Shown: in pieces, positions 9,348 to 19,000 of the stretch | Numbering within the stretch: the stretch's first letter is position 1 | How the letters are laid out: the number at the start of each line of letters is the position of its first letter | Source of the DNA: LMDS01 sp039930465 | GTDB lineage: Bacteria > Pseudomonadota > Gammaproteobacteria > Burkholderiales > Burkholderiaceae_C | Assembly (NCBI GenBank): GCA_039930465.1 | Contig: JBDTTU010000035.1 | Span: 1-40,766 of the forward strand | Direction: 5' to 3' | DNA length: 40,766 bases | Made by a program: the position numbers and the translations under genes | The notes under the pieces: model-generated | Seen by the model: only the letters and a program-made list of their open reading frames with translations | Told to the model about the DNA's origin: nothing | Database searches by the model: none

Positions 9348-11425
9348 CTCGAAGCCTCCGTCGGCCGAACGAGGCTGCGCAGATACGCGCTGACGGCGCG
9401 CACCAGGCTGCCGTCGTCCTTGATCGGCGTCTGCGGGTGCACCGCGAGCGCGCTGTTCACGCCCATCTCGTGCGTGAACGCCTCGGCCACCATTTCGTCG
9501 AGCGTGGTGATGTCGGCCTTCCAGCCGTAGCGGCCAACACGCCGCGTGCCGTCGGCCGCCGTCACGACGTTCGCCCTGCCCTTGATGCCGTCGCCCTTGG
9601 CGATGGCTTGCGCCTGGATCACCGCGTCAGGAATGTCGTCGATGCGCGGCACGGCGAACAGCGGCAGCGGCATGCGCAACGACACCACGTTCGCGTTGCG
9701 CGGCCAGCCGGTCGCCGGGGCGTCGGCCTGCCCCATCGAGCGGGTCGAAAAACGCGGCACGCTGACGCTGCTCTGGCCGTCGATCGGCAGGATGCGACCG
9801 CTCGCCGAATCCATGCGCGCAGCACGCTGCGCGAAGTGCTCTTCCTGCGCGCTGCTGCCCCCCGGGCCGGGGTGACAGGCCAGGCACGAATTGGCATTGA
9901 ACTGCGGGCCGAGGCCCGTGGCCGGCGTGAAGCGGGTGCGGAAGATGCGCGCGCCCTGCGCCACCGAAGCGGTCACTGCCGTCGCGCCGCGCGCTGCCAT
10001 GTCGGCGGCCGGTACGGGCGCCACAAAAGGGCCACCCGCATCGAAGCCATCCACTTCGAGCAGCACAGACTCATCGCTGCCCGCGCGCTCGGCGATCAGC
10101 CACAGGCGCTGCGCGTCGGCCGACACCGCGATGCTGCGCAAGCGGCCCGCGCCGATGTGGCCAGCACCGGCGATCTCGATCTCGGCCCGAGCGAGCACCA
10201 GACCGTCTTGCGACATGCGCAGCAACGAGCCGTCGCCGCGGTTCGCCACGTACAGGTCCGATCCGCCCGCCAGCGTGGTGTGGCTCGCGAAACGCGGGTT
10301 CGCGATCTCGGGGATCGCCGCCGCCAGATCGACGGGCTGGCGCAACCATGGCGAGGCCAGGCTGCTCGTGCGCGCCAGCGTGAAGTGGCGCGTGTCGTCG
10401 CCCAGGTGCAAGAGCACGATCTGGTCGCGCTGCGCGTCGGCCACGTACAACACCCGCTTCGGGCTCCATTTGAAAGCGATGCCGACGACACCCGGGTCGG
10501 CCGCGCCAACAGCGATCGTGCCGGCGGGTGCGAGCCCGTCGATGCCGTCTTGCACGTGCGCCTGCACCACCGAGCCGTCGCCGGTGACCACCGCGAAGAC
10601 GGCGAAGCCGCTGCCGTCGGGCGAGGCCCCAAGCAGCGCGGTGCCGAGAGCACCGGTGGTGATGGCGCCCGTTGTCAACTGGGCGCTGGGTGCACGGTTC
10701 CACCACGACGCGAACAGGCCCGTGCGCACCGACTTCGCCACGCTCTCGCGCGGCGTGCGGGCTCCTGCGAAGACACCACCGGCCGCGTCACTCGGTGCGT
10801 TGGCGAGCGGCTTGCCGTCGGGGTCGACCACGCTTTCGCTGCCTTCCCCACGCAGCCCCAACGGCGCGTTCGCGATCCACGGCCGCCCGAAGGCGTTGTT
10901 GATCGACAGGTAGCGCGGCCCCGAGGCCGCCGTGAAACCGGCCGTACGCGCGCCGCCGTTGTGGCTGCCGTTCATGTGCGCTTCGGTCTGCGCGGTGTAG
11001 ATCTGGAGCGGGCGGCCCTCGCCGCGCTGCGGCAGCAACGCCAGATTTGCCGGCACGGCGATCGGGCGGCCACCGGTGGCCATTCGTGGATCGATGGACA
11101 GCACGCTGCCAGGCGCATGCGCACGGTTGCCGAGCGCCGCGCCGAGGTTGTTTTCGAGCGCGACCAGCACGCGTTCGGGGTCGAGCACGCGGCCGGGTTG
11201 TGTTTGAAGCAGGAACTCGGGGTTGCTGGTGAGCGGGCCGCCACTGTGAAAGCGGCCCACCTGGCGTATGCCGTGCGCACCGAGCAGGCCGGTCGCAACG
11301 ATGCGCGCGCGCAGCGTCAAGGTCGGCGGCTCGATGCCCGCCGCGGTATCGGCAACGACCCGCGATGCAGCACCGCAGGCCAAGGCTGCGGCGAGTGCAA
11401 GGCAAGCACTGCGGCCGAGGATCAC
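9344..11425 (-). CDS. Secreted propeller-like protein ending in N-terminal half of di-haem oxidoreductase
   Basis: 693 residues. A Sec-type signal peptide spans about 1-26 (CLALAAALACGAASRVVA). Residues ~30-480 have propeller/NHL-like strands (GSDLYVANRGDGSLLRM, KRVLYVADAQRDQIVLLHL). Residues ~487-693 match the first half of DHOR/DUF1111: GARIFRTRFTPATGLGPQF, haem site CLACH (514-518), then LPLFAVPRIDDIPD, GRANVV, GRYGWKADITTLDE and AFTHEMG. It stops right after AYLRSLVRP, where an intact DHOR would run on into its second CxxCH. That second half is fused to the next gene. GTG start at 11425 overlaps the upstream stop by 4 nt. Catalytic activity of the split enzyme is unknown. Confidence 0.87.
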   Translation of the reverse strand: MILGRSACLALAAALACGAASRVVADTAAGIEPPTLTLRARIVATGLLGAHGIRQVGRFHSGGPLTSNPEFLLQTQPGRVLDPERVLVALENNLGAALGNRAHAPGSVLSIDPRMATGGRPIAVPANLALLPQRGEGRPLQIYTAQTEAHMNGSHNGGARTAGFTAASGPRYLSINNAFGRPWIANAPLGLRGEGSESVVDPDGKPLANAPSDAAGGVFAGARTPRESVAKSVRTGLFASWWNRAPSAQLTTGAITTGALGTALLGASPDGSGFAVFAVVTGDGSVVQAHVQDGIDGLAPAGTIAVGAADPGVVGIAFKWSPKRVLYVADAQRDQIVLLHLGDDTRHFTLARTSSLASPWLRQPVDLAAAIPEIANPRFASHTTLAGGSDLYVANRGDGSLLRMSQDGLVLARAEIEIAGAGHIGAGRLRSIAVSADAQRLWLIAERAGSDESVLLEVDGFDAGGPFVAPVPAADMAARGATAVTASVAQGARIFRTRFTPATGLGPQFNANSCLACHPGPGGSSAQEEHFAQRAARMDSASGRILPIDGQSSVSVPRFSTRSMGQADAPATGWPRNANVVSLRMPLPLFAVPRIDDIPDAVIQAQAIAKGDGIKGRANVVTAADGTRRVGRYGWKADITTLDEMVAEAFTHEMGVNSALAVHPQTPIKDDGSLVRAVSAYLRSLVRPTEASR

Positions 11426-14040
11426 GGCAGCGTCACCTTCAGGATCTGCCCGCTGCTCAGCACCACGAGCTGCTTCGGCCCGAGCACCGCGATGCCGTCG
11501 ATGTTCCCCAGGTTCGGCGATGCGCCGGTCACCACGTAGGCACCGTGCGGGATCACGACGCTCGGCGTGCCCCCCGGCGGCAGCATCATCAGGCCATGGG
11601 TGTTGCTGCCGTAGTAGAGCGTGCCGCCCGCATCGACCGCGACGGCGGTGACGAAACTGTTGGCCGGAATGGGCAACGTGCTGACGCTCGTGCCGTCGCT
11701 CGAGACTTTGCGAATCGTGGCGTCGATGAGCAGGTTGTCGACCACGAACAGCGAACCGTCGGGCGCGAACGCGATCTGCTCGGGCGTCGTGAAGCGAGCC
11801 GCCGCGATCGGGCCGTCGGCGCTGCCGCTCTGGCCCATCACGCCGGCATAGGTGCTCACGCTGCCGGCCGCGTCGACACGCCGGACCGCATTGTTGCTGT
11901 CGCCCACGAACACGTCGCCCCCGGGCTTCACGGCCAGGCCCCAGATCCTACCGAAGCGCGCGGTGCTCGCGTTGCCGTCGACCGCGCCGGCGGTGGTGCG
12001 CGATCCGGCGAGCAAGGTCGTGGTGTTGTCCAGGCCGATGCGGCGCACACCGAAACTGTCGCCCACGTAGAGCACGCCGGCGCTGTCGCTGGCGATGGAG
12101 GCCACGTCGCCGACGAACTGGGCCGCACTGCCCACGCCGTCGATCACCTCGGCCGGCGCCCCGGAGATCAAGCCCGCCGCGAGCGTGACCACACCCGCCG
12201 GGCTGATGCGCCGCACGAGCCTTGAAGACTTCTCGAAGACCACGATGTTGCCCGCCGGGTCGACCGTGACGGCCTGCTGGCTGTCGCTGGCGACATTCGC
12301 GAACGGCATCTGCGCCAGCACGCCGACACCGTCGGCCGTCATGCCACGCGCGAAGCCGGAAGCGATCGTGTTCAGCGCACCGGCCGCGCTCATCTGTCGC
12401 AGTGCGCGGGTTTCGGCGAGCATGAAGCCGCCGTTCGGTGCGAGCGTCACCCCACCCTCGATTTGCACCCGCGCGTTCGGTGCGATGCCGTCGACAAAAC
12501 CCGCCCCGAGCGCCCGCGAACCGGCCAGGGTCGTGACGGCCGCGCTCGTCAGGTCGAGCTGGCGCAGCAGGCCGCGCGCATCACGAAAGGTCAGCGTATT
12601 GCCGCGCACGACCATGGCGGTCGGAGCAATCACCGCGGCTGGGCCTACGCCATCCGCACCGGCCATATCGGCCGAATTGCTGCCTGCCAGCGTTTCCACC
12701 AACGAGGCCGCATTGCCGCTGCGCACGACACGCCGGATGCGCGTGCCGTCGCCCACCAGCACATCGCCGTTCGCAGCCACGGCGATGGCGCTCGGCCCGA
12801 GAAAGCGGGCGGTCAAGGGCGAGCCCTCGGCCAGACCGTACACGCTGCCGGCATAGGTGCTGACGACACCGGCCGTCGTGACACGGCGGATGCGGGCGTT
12901 GTCGTAGTCGGTCACGTAGAGGTCGCCGTCGGGCCCGATTGCGATGCCGTTGACGCGTGAGAAGCGTGCGGCAGAACCCGTGCCGTCGGCCATGCCGGAC
13001 ACACCCGCCAGGCCGGCCAGCGTGCTCACTGTGCCATCGGGCGCAATGCGGCGGATCGTGTAGTTGCCGGTGTCGGCCACGTAGACATTGCCGGCCGCGT
13101 CGTGCGTCACACCCTGCGGCGCACGGAACAGGGCGACATCGGCCGCACCGTCAGTCGATCCGCCCCCGACTCCGCCCGCGACGGGTGTGATCGTGAGCAG
13201 GTCGGCACTCAGCCGCTTGATGCGGCTCCCCGTGATGAAGGCAAAACTGCCAGCCGCCTCTTGGTCGATACCCGTCACTTCGAAGATCTCGGCCTGCGGG
13301 CGCAAGCCAACGAGCGGCAGTGTCGTCATGCTCACCGTGGGCGGTGGCGAGACGCCCAGCAGCGCGGCCAGGCTGGTCGTGCTGCTCAAGCCGCCGCAGT
13401 CGAGCACGGCGCGAAACTGCAGGCCGTTGTCGCCGATGCCGGTGGCGAAGCTGTAGTTGAACGTGGTGGCGGCCGCGATGTCGGCCCAGCTGAGGATGCC
13501 CCCCGACACCTGGCCACGCTGCCATTGAACCCCGAGCGTGCCGGCGCTGCAGGTGGCGGCCACGCTGAAGCTGGCAGGCGTGCCGGCCACGACCGTCGTG
13601 GCGGCGGGCTGCAACGTGACCGTCAACACGGGCACGCTCATGATGACGGTCAGCGTGGCGGCGTTGCTGGTCGCCGTGCCCGCCGCGTTGCTGACGACCG
13701 CGCGAAAGGCGGCGCCACTGTCGGCGAGCACGGTCGCTGCGATCGTGTAGCTCGTGGCCGTTGCGCCGGCAATGTCGATGCCGTTGCGCTGCCACTGGTA
13801 CGCGAGTGGCGCGTCGCCGGTGGCCGCTGCGGTGAAACTCGCTGCCTGACCTTCGGTGACGCTGAGACTCACGGGCTGCAGCGTGAGCGTCGGCGGCACC
13901 GCCACCGGAATACCGCCACCGCCACCGCCACCGCCCCCACCCCCGCCGCAGGCGAGCAATGCGAAGCACGCGCCGGCCACCAGCACGCGGCGCAGCGCCA
14001 CGCGCCAGCCGCCGTTCACAGGCCAGATGAATGTGTTCAT
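11422..14040 (-). CDS. Lipoprotein with two Ig-like domains and NHL repeats
   Basis: 872 residues. The signal peptide ends in lipobox LLAC with the lipid-modified Cys31, followed by twelve consecutive glycines (32-43). Two Ig-like modules follow: about 50-135 (TEGQAASFTA, LAYQWQRNG) and about 138-235. From about residue 290 come repeated NHL-type strands (NVYVADTGNYTIRRIAPDG, LYVTDYDNARIRRVT, VFVGDSNNAVRRVD), consistent with a beta-propeller. Probably anchored to the outer membrane as a surface or periplasmic binding scaffold. Start ATG 14040 has GGGAGG 6 nt upstream and overlaps the methyltransferase stop as ATGA; its own stop overlaps the next start. Function not known. Confidence 0.88.
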   Translation of the reverse strand: MNTFIWPVNGGWRVALRRVLVAGACFALLACGGGGGGGGGGGGIPVAVPPTLTLQPVSLSVTEGQAASFTAAATGDAPLAYQWQRNGIDIAGATATSYTIAATVLADSGAAFRAVVSNAAGTATSNAATLTVIMSVPVLTVTLQPAATTVVAGTPASFSVAATCSAGTLGVQWQRGQVSGGILSWADIAAATTFNYSFATGIGDNGLQFRAVLDCGGLSSTTSLAALLGVSPPPTVSMTTLPLVGLRPQAEIFEVTGIDQEAAGSFAFITGSRIKRLSADLLTITPVAGGVGGGSTDGAADVALFRAPQGVTHDAAGNVYVADTGNYTIRRIAPDGTVSTLAGLAGVSGMADGTGSAARFSRVNGIAIGPDGDLYVTDYDNARIRRVTTAGVVSTYAGSVYGLAEGSPLTARFLGPSAIAVAANGDVLVGDGTRIRRVVRSGNAASLVETLAGSNSADMAGADGVGPAAVIAPTAMVVRGNTLTFRDARGLLRQLDLTSAAVTTLAGSRALGAGFVDGIAPNARVQIEGGVTLAPNGGFMLAETRALRQMSAAGALNTIASGFARGMTADGVGVLAQMPFANVASDSQQAVTVDPAGNIVVFEKSSRLVRRISPAGVVTLAAGLISGAPAEVIDGVGSAAQFVGDVASIASDSAGVLYVGDSFGVRRIGLDNTTTLLAGSRTTAGAVDGNASTARFGRIWGLAVKPGGDVFVGDSNNAVRRVDAAGSVSTYAGVMGQSGSADGPIAAARFTTPEQIAFAPDGSLFVVDNLLIDATIRKVSSDGTSVSTLPIPANSFVTAVAVDAGGTLYYGSNTHGLMMLPPGGTPSVVIPHGAYVVTGASPNLGNIDGIAVLGPKQLVVLSSGQILKVTLP

Positions 14041-14918
14041 GATCGCCTCCCAGCGTTTGTGTTTAAAAGTGGAGAAGTCGCCGCGCAGAGCAGCAGTTCG
14101 TTCGGCCCGACCCAACCCGTGGGCGTGCTGAACACCTTCAGCTGCTCGGCCATGTCGTCCCAGGCAGCGCACTGCGCCGAGGCCGGCAAGGGCGCCAGGA
14201 TTTCCATGATGGGCGTGCCCGCAGTGCGAACGAAGTCGACGTAGTCGTGGCTCGTTGGCAGCCGGAACGGTGCATCGATCGTCTGCATTTCGATGTCGAC
14301 GAACCCCGCCGTGTGCAGAAGGCGTGCAAGCAGGCCTGGCTCACCCAGGCTCAGCAAGCTGCCCGGCGAATAGGGCGACCTGGGCGGCGAGCCCGCATGC
14401 CGCAATGCGGTGGCCATCATCACGCCGAGGCAGGGGTTGGTCTGCGGCTGCGAGAACACCAGCGCGCTGAAACGCCCACCTGGCTTGAGCGCAGAACGCG
14501 CAGAGCGCAAGGCCTCGAGCGGCGCATGGCAGAACATCAGACCGAGCCGGCACACCGCAGCGTCGAAGCCGGCTCCGTCGAGCCCGAGAGCCTGGGCGTC
14601 GGCGGCCTGCGTGTCGACGTTGCGCCAGCCGGCCCGCCGAGCGTTGTCGGCGGCCAGCGCGAGGATCGCCGCCGAGACATCGGTCGCGAGAACGCGGCCC
14701 TGCTCGCCGACGCGCAGCGCAATGTCCAGGCTCTGGTCACCCGCCCCGGCGGCGATGTCGAGCACCTTGTCGCCCGGCGCGATACGGGCCGCGTCGAGCA
14801 TGGCACGCGTCGCCTCTTCGAGCCAGGCGCGAATGATCGGGGTGTGTCGGTTCCAGCCGTGGGCGGCCTGGTCCCACGGATGACCGGTAGCGGCTGCGGC
14901 GGCGGGCACCATCATCAC
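14037..14918 (-). CDS. Class I SAM-dependent methyltransferase
   Basis: 293 residues. The SAM-binding motif I is VLDIAAGAGDQSLDIA (about 53-68), followed by an acidic strand end (VLATDVS) and AGFDAAVCRLGLMF, the pattern of UbiE/COQ5-like methyltransferases. No signal peptide, so cytoplasmic. Substrate unknown. Start could be GTG 14918 (overlapping the upstream stop as GTGA) or the ATG codons at 14915/14912; none has a strong ribosome-binding site, so coupling to the upstream gene is likely. Within an operon of exported redox and binding proteins it is the only soluble cytoplasmic enzyme. Confidence 0.88.
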   Translation of the reverse strand: MMMVPAAAAATGHPWDQAAHGWNRHTPIIRAWLEEATRAMLDAARIAPGDKVLDIAAGAGDQSLDIALRVGEQGRVLATDVSAAILALAADNARRAGWRNVDTQAADAQALGLDGAGFDAAVCRLGLMFCHAPLEALRSARSALKPGGRFSALVFSQPQTNPCLGVMMATALRHAGSPPRSPYSPGSLLSLGEPGLLARLLHTAGFVDIEMQTIDAPFRLPTSHDYVDFVRTAGTPIMEILAPLPASAQCAAWDDMAEQLKVFSTPTGWVGPNELLLCAATSPLLNTNAGRRS

Positions 14919-15919
14919 TCTGCCCGAATGCCAGAGACCCGGATGATGGGCTCCCAGTAGCGCTGCTCGGCCGCGATGCGCGCAGCGAGCGCCGCGGGTG
15001 TGCTCGACGCGGCGACCATGCCGGTATCCGCAAACGCAGCCACCAGTTCAGGCCGCGCGAGCGCTGCGCGCAGCGCTTGTGAGGTGCTTTCCAGCACCGC
15101 CGGGGTCACGCGGGCCGCCATGAAGAACGCAAACCACTCGCGCACCACCAGATCGCGAAAGCCTTGCTCGACGAGCGAGGGCACGTCGGGAAAGTAGCTG
15201 CTGCGCGACGCCGCCGAGGTGGCGAGCACACGCAGTTTGCCGCTCGCCTTGTGCTGGCGGAACAAGCCTTCGGGCAAGATTAGCGCCGCGATCTGCCCGC
15301 CCAGCAAAGCGTTCATGGCCGGCGGCCCGCCCGCATAGACGATGTGCAACCAGGGTGCGTCGGCCTCGCGGAACAACATGGCCTCGAGCAAATGAGGCAA
15401 GGTGCCGGTGCCCGGTGAGCCGACGTTGGCGAGCTTGGGGTAACGCCGCATCCATTCAGCGAGTTCGCGCACGTTGGTGACGGTCTCGGGCACGGCCGGG
15501 CCGACGGCGAGGGCGAGCGTCATCTCGCCGGCCAGCGACACCGGCTGCAGGTCGAGCACCGGGTCGTAGGCCAGCTTGTCATACAGATACGGGTAGACCG
15601 TCGCAATCGCCCCCTGGGCGAGCAGCACGGTCGAACCGTCGGCGGGCGCGGCTTTCAACGCGTTCACGGCGATCTGCCCGGCCGCGCCGGGGCGGTTCTC
15701 AACCGTCAGGCGCTGTGCGTATTTGCCGCTCATCTGCTCGGCCACGCGGCGCGCCACGATGTCGGGAATGCTCCCCGCCGGGCCACTGCAGAGCATGTGA
15801 AAGGACTCGGCCTGCGGCTGCGCGGCGGCGCGTTGCATGGTACCCAGGCTGGCCAACGAAGCGAGGGCAAGGCTGCTCTGGCGCAGGAACGCGCGCCTTG
15901 CGTGAGGGTCGAACGGCAT
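14915..15919 (-). CDS. Bug/TctC-family substrate-binding protein
   Basis: 334-residue periplasmic binding protein of the tripartite tricarboxylate (Bug) family. The N-terminus carries a twin-arginine-like motif (ARRAFLRQ) followed by a hydrophobic stretch and an Ala-rich cleavage region. Family features include PAGSIPDIVARRVAEQM, ENRPGAAGQIA, GSPGTGTLPHL and VYAGGPPAMNALLGGQI. No TctA/TctB membrane partners are present in the window, so it is an orphan binding protein, as is common in Burkholderiales. ATG 15919 has a GGGAGA site about 8 nt upstream. It is the first gene of the overlapping five-gene operon. Confidence 0.9.
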   Translation of the reverse strand: MPFDPHARRAFLRQSSLALASLASLGTMQRAAAQPQAESFHMLCSGPAGSIPDIVARRVAEQMSGKYAQRLTVENRPGAAGQIAVNALKAAPADGSTVLLAQGAIATVYPYLYDKLAYDPVLDLQPVSLAGEMTLALAVGPAVPETVTNVRELAEWMRRYPKLANVGSPGTGTLPHLLEAMLFREADAPWLHIVYAGGPPAMNALLGGQIAALILPEGLFRQHKASGKLRVLATSAASRSSYFPDVPSLVEQGFRDLVVREWFAFFMAARVTPAVLESTSQALRAALARPELVAAFADTGMVAASSTPAALAARIAAEQRYWEPIIRVSGIRAE

Positions 15920-15974
15920 GAAAACTTCTCCCTGGTTGGCCGACGCGCCACAGCGCCGCGCGATACAGGGAAGA

Positions 15975-15993
15975 CTAGGCAGGCCGATCCTAG
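15975..15993. promoter_or_regulatory. Inverted repeat in gap before the TctC-DHOR operon
   Basis: CTAGG-N9-CCTAG lies in the 81-nt gap between the MalT/BTAD regulator stop and the tctC-like start. It is the only obvious dyad in the gap and sits 56-74 nt before the start codon, where an activator site or a small hairpin could be. CTAG is generally rare in proteobacterial DNA, so two copies in 19 nt stand out. Function unproven. Confidence 0.35.
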
Positions 15994-16000
15994 AGATGCC

Positions 16001-19000
16001 TTAAAGATCGCGCAGCGACTCGACCAGTGCCTCGGTTGCGGGCGCCGGGCGCATGCCGAGCACGACCGAGAGCTGCTGCCGACAACGCCGATAAGCCTCG
16101 TACGCCTTGGCGCGCTGCCCGAGCGCGAGCAGGCAGACGATCAAGCGCCGAACCGTGTCTTCGGCCAGTGGCTGTTGTTCGACCACGCGCTCGTACAGAC
16201 GGGCGGCCTCGGCAATTTGGCCCAGGCCTTCGAGCCGCGCGCCCAGCACGGCCACCTGGCGCGTGAACCGGGCCTGGATGCGGGTGCGGGCAACGAGCAC
16301 GTCGGGCAGGTCTTCGTCCCCCGCGAGAAACTCGCCCTGGCACAACGCGAGCGCCTGCTCGGCCAGGGCCGACAGTTGCTCGGCACTGACCGCTGGCCCG
16401 ATGGAATCGATCTCGGCGAAGCGGGCCTCGAGCGCCGCCAGATCGGTCCAGCAGGTCGCGGCGTCGAGGCTCAGGCCACCGGCCCGAAGCGGCACGAAAT
16501 GCTCGCCTCCGAGCAGCTTTCGCAGCCGGTGCAGGGCATTGTCGAAAGAGTTGCGCGCCGCGTCACCTTCGGCCTCGGGCCAGAGCGCGGCGCACAGGCG
16601 CGCGACCGGCACGGCCTGGCCACCCAGTGCTATCAACAGCTTCAACAGATCGAGCGGCTTGCGGCTTTCCTTGCGCGGCGCGGCAGTGGGTGCATCGCCG
16701 CGCTCGATCACGAAACGCCCGAGCGTGCGAATGCGGATTGGCCACGGCCAGTGCTCGCCCGCGCCTTCGGGTGCGGGCAAGGCGTAGCGGCGCACGATGC
16801 CCTGCGCGAACGGCGGGTCGATGCCGTGCTCGAGCGCCAGCAGCATCAGGCGCGGCATCATGTCGCCGGCGCAATAAGGCATCGGCCCGAAGTCGTAACC
16901 GTTGTCGCGGCCAACCCGGAACGCATGGGCGAGCGCGGCCAGGCTGCGCGCTCGGTTGCCACGCCGCTCGGCGAGCTGCGCCTCGATCAGCGCGCCGATC
17001 CAGTGGTGCCAGTTGCACACGGCATGAAAGGGGTGCTCGAAGGCCGCTTGCAACGATGCCTCGGCTTCGTCGAACGCCCCGGCCTGCGTGGCGGCGAGCG
17101 CCTGGCCGAGCAGCGCGATGTGTTCGCGCAGCGGCCAGCCGCTGGCGCGGCCGCTGTCCACGGCGGCGCGCATCAACTTGCTGGCGTTGTGCCAGTCGCC
17201 GTCGAGCAGCATCAGGATGCCCCGCTGGAATTCGTAGATCGTGGCGTCGATCGCGTTGCCCGGCTCGATCGCATCGGCCGCGGCGCTCAGGTGGCTTCGC
17301 GCCAGCTCGGCATCGCGGGCCGCCACGCTGGCGAGCAACATGGCCAGATGCGCCTTCGCGCGCATCGGCGCCGGCCCCTGCCCGGCCAAGGCGAGTGCGC
17401 TGCGCGCCTGAGCCAGGGCTTCGTCGATGCGGCCGAGCAGCGAACAGATCACCACCCCCACGCTGTACCAGCGCAGCAGGGTGGCGCGCGCCGTGTCGGG
17501 CTCGGCACACAGGCGGTCGATCTTGACGATGATGCGATCGAGCCGCTGCATCTGGCCGGTCCAGAGCAGGTAGTACGCGAGCGTGCCGAGCAGGATGCGC
17601 TGGCTCGCCACCAGCGGCTGGTCGAGCAGCCGCTCGGCCAGGTCGGCGAGCGGCGCCGTCAGCGCGTGGGCCGTCTGGCGGTAGACGAACGCGGCCAGCA
17701 AGCCGGGCAGAACACGCAAGTCTGTATCAGCATCACGCTGCGCGAGGTAGGTGTCGGCGTGCGCCATGAGCACCGGCATCCAGGGTTCGAGCGCATCGAG
17801 GCTGGTGCCGATAAAAACAACCGCGTCGGCCGCCGCGGCGGCGGTCTGGAATGAGCCCGGGGCGTCACCCGCGGCTTCGAACCCGCGTTGTGCACGTTCG
17901 AAGTGCTGCAGGGCCTGCGCCGGGTCGACCGCCATCTCGCAGTAGCCGAGCCAGTACCAGGCCTGCGGGCTGGCGCGCGAGGCTGCGGGCATGGCGAGTA
18001 TCCATTCGCGGACCGCGGCGGTGCGCCCCTGGGCGACGAAGCGCGCGGCGTGCGCCACCACCAGGCCGAGCGCTTCGCTCCATGCGTTGGCAGCGATGAG
18101 CTCGGCGATGGCGGCGTCGGCATGGCCGTGCGCCGCCAGGATGCCCGCGGCCTGCACGCGCAGTGCCCGCAGCGCGTCTGCGCCCAGCGAACTCACCGCG
18201 CGCGCGCGCAGGAATTCACCGAACAGGGCGTGGAAGGTGTAGGCCGGCGGCGTGCCGGCGCGGCGGTCGGTGAAGAGGCTGCGGCGGGCGAGATCGGCCA
18301 GCAGTTCGCCGGCATGCGCGTCGCCGCTGATCGCCACCGCCATCGCCGCCGAGGCGCTGGGCAGATAGGCAATTCGCATGAGCGCGGCTGCGTCAGAGGC
18401 GCCGATCTTCTTCATCACCTCGCCGGCAAAGAAGTCGAACAGGCGCTCGTGGGCGGTGCCGCCGCGCAGTGCCTCGTCCAAGCCCAGGTCGGTGCGTGTG
18501 GCGAGCAGCAGAATCATCGCCGCCGCCCAGCCGCCGGTGAGCTGGCGCAGTTCGGCGGGCGACCAGTCCCGGCCGTGCAGGGTGACCAGACGCAGCGTGT
18601 CGTCTTCAGTGAAGCGCAACGAAAGCTCGTCGACGACCACGAGTTGCTGGCTGGCGAGCGCACGCGCGTACTCGGGCGGCGGAGGCTCGCGGCTGAGCGC
18701 GATGACACGCGCCTGCTCGGGCAACTCTGCCAGCGCGGCGGCCATGCCGGCATGCAGCAGCGGCGCGCTGGCGAGTTCCTGCGCGTTGTCGAGCACCAGC
18801 GCCCAGGGCAGATCGAGCGCCAGGCCGAGGCGCCGGAAACAGCGGCGAATGAAAGCCGGCACGTCGCGCAGGTCGTCGGCGCTCGGCAGCGGCAAACGCA
18901 ACTGGCGGCGCGGCGCGATCAAAGCGGCGGCAGCGCGCAGGAAGTGCACGAAAGTGGCGGGGTCGGCGTCGCCGGCGTCGAGCTGCAACCACACGCAGGG

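Noticed and set aside
9437..11539. 700-codon plus-strand open frame opposite the propeller-DHOR gene
   Set aside because: Shadow frame, Arg/Ala/His-rich; the minus-strand gene has a signal peptide, haem motif and coupled start.
15797..17854. 685-codon plus-strand frame opposite the BTAD regulator
   Set aside because: Antisense shadow; no domain, while the minus strand carries Walker A and winged-helix motifs.
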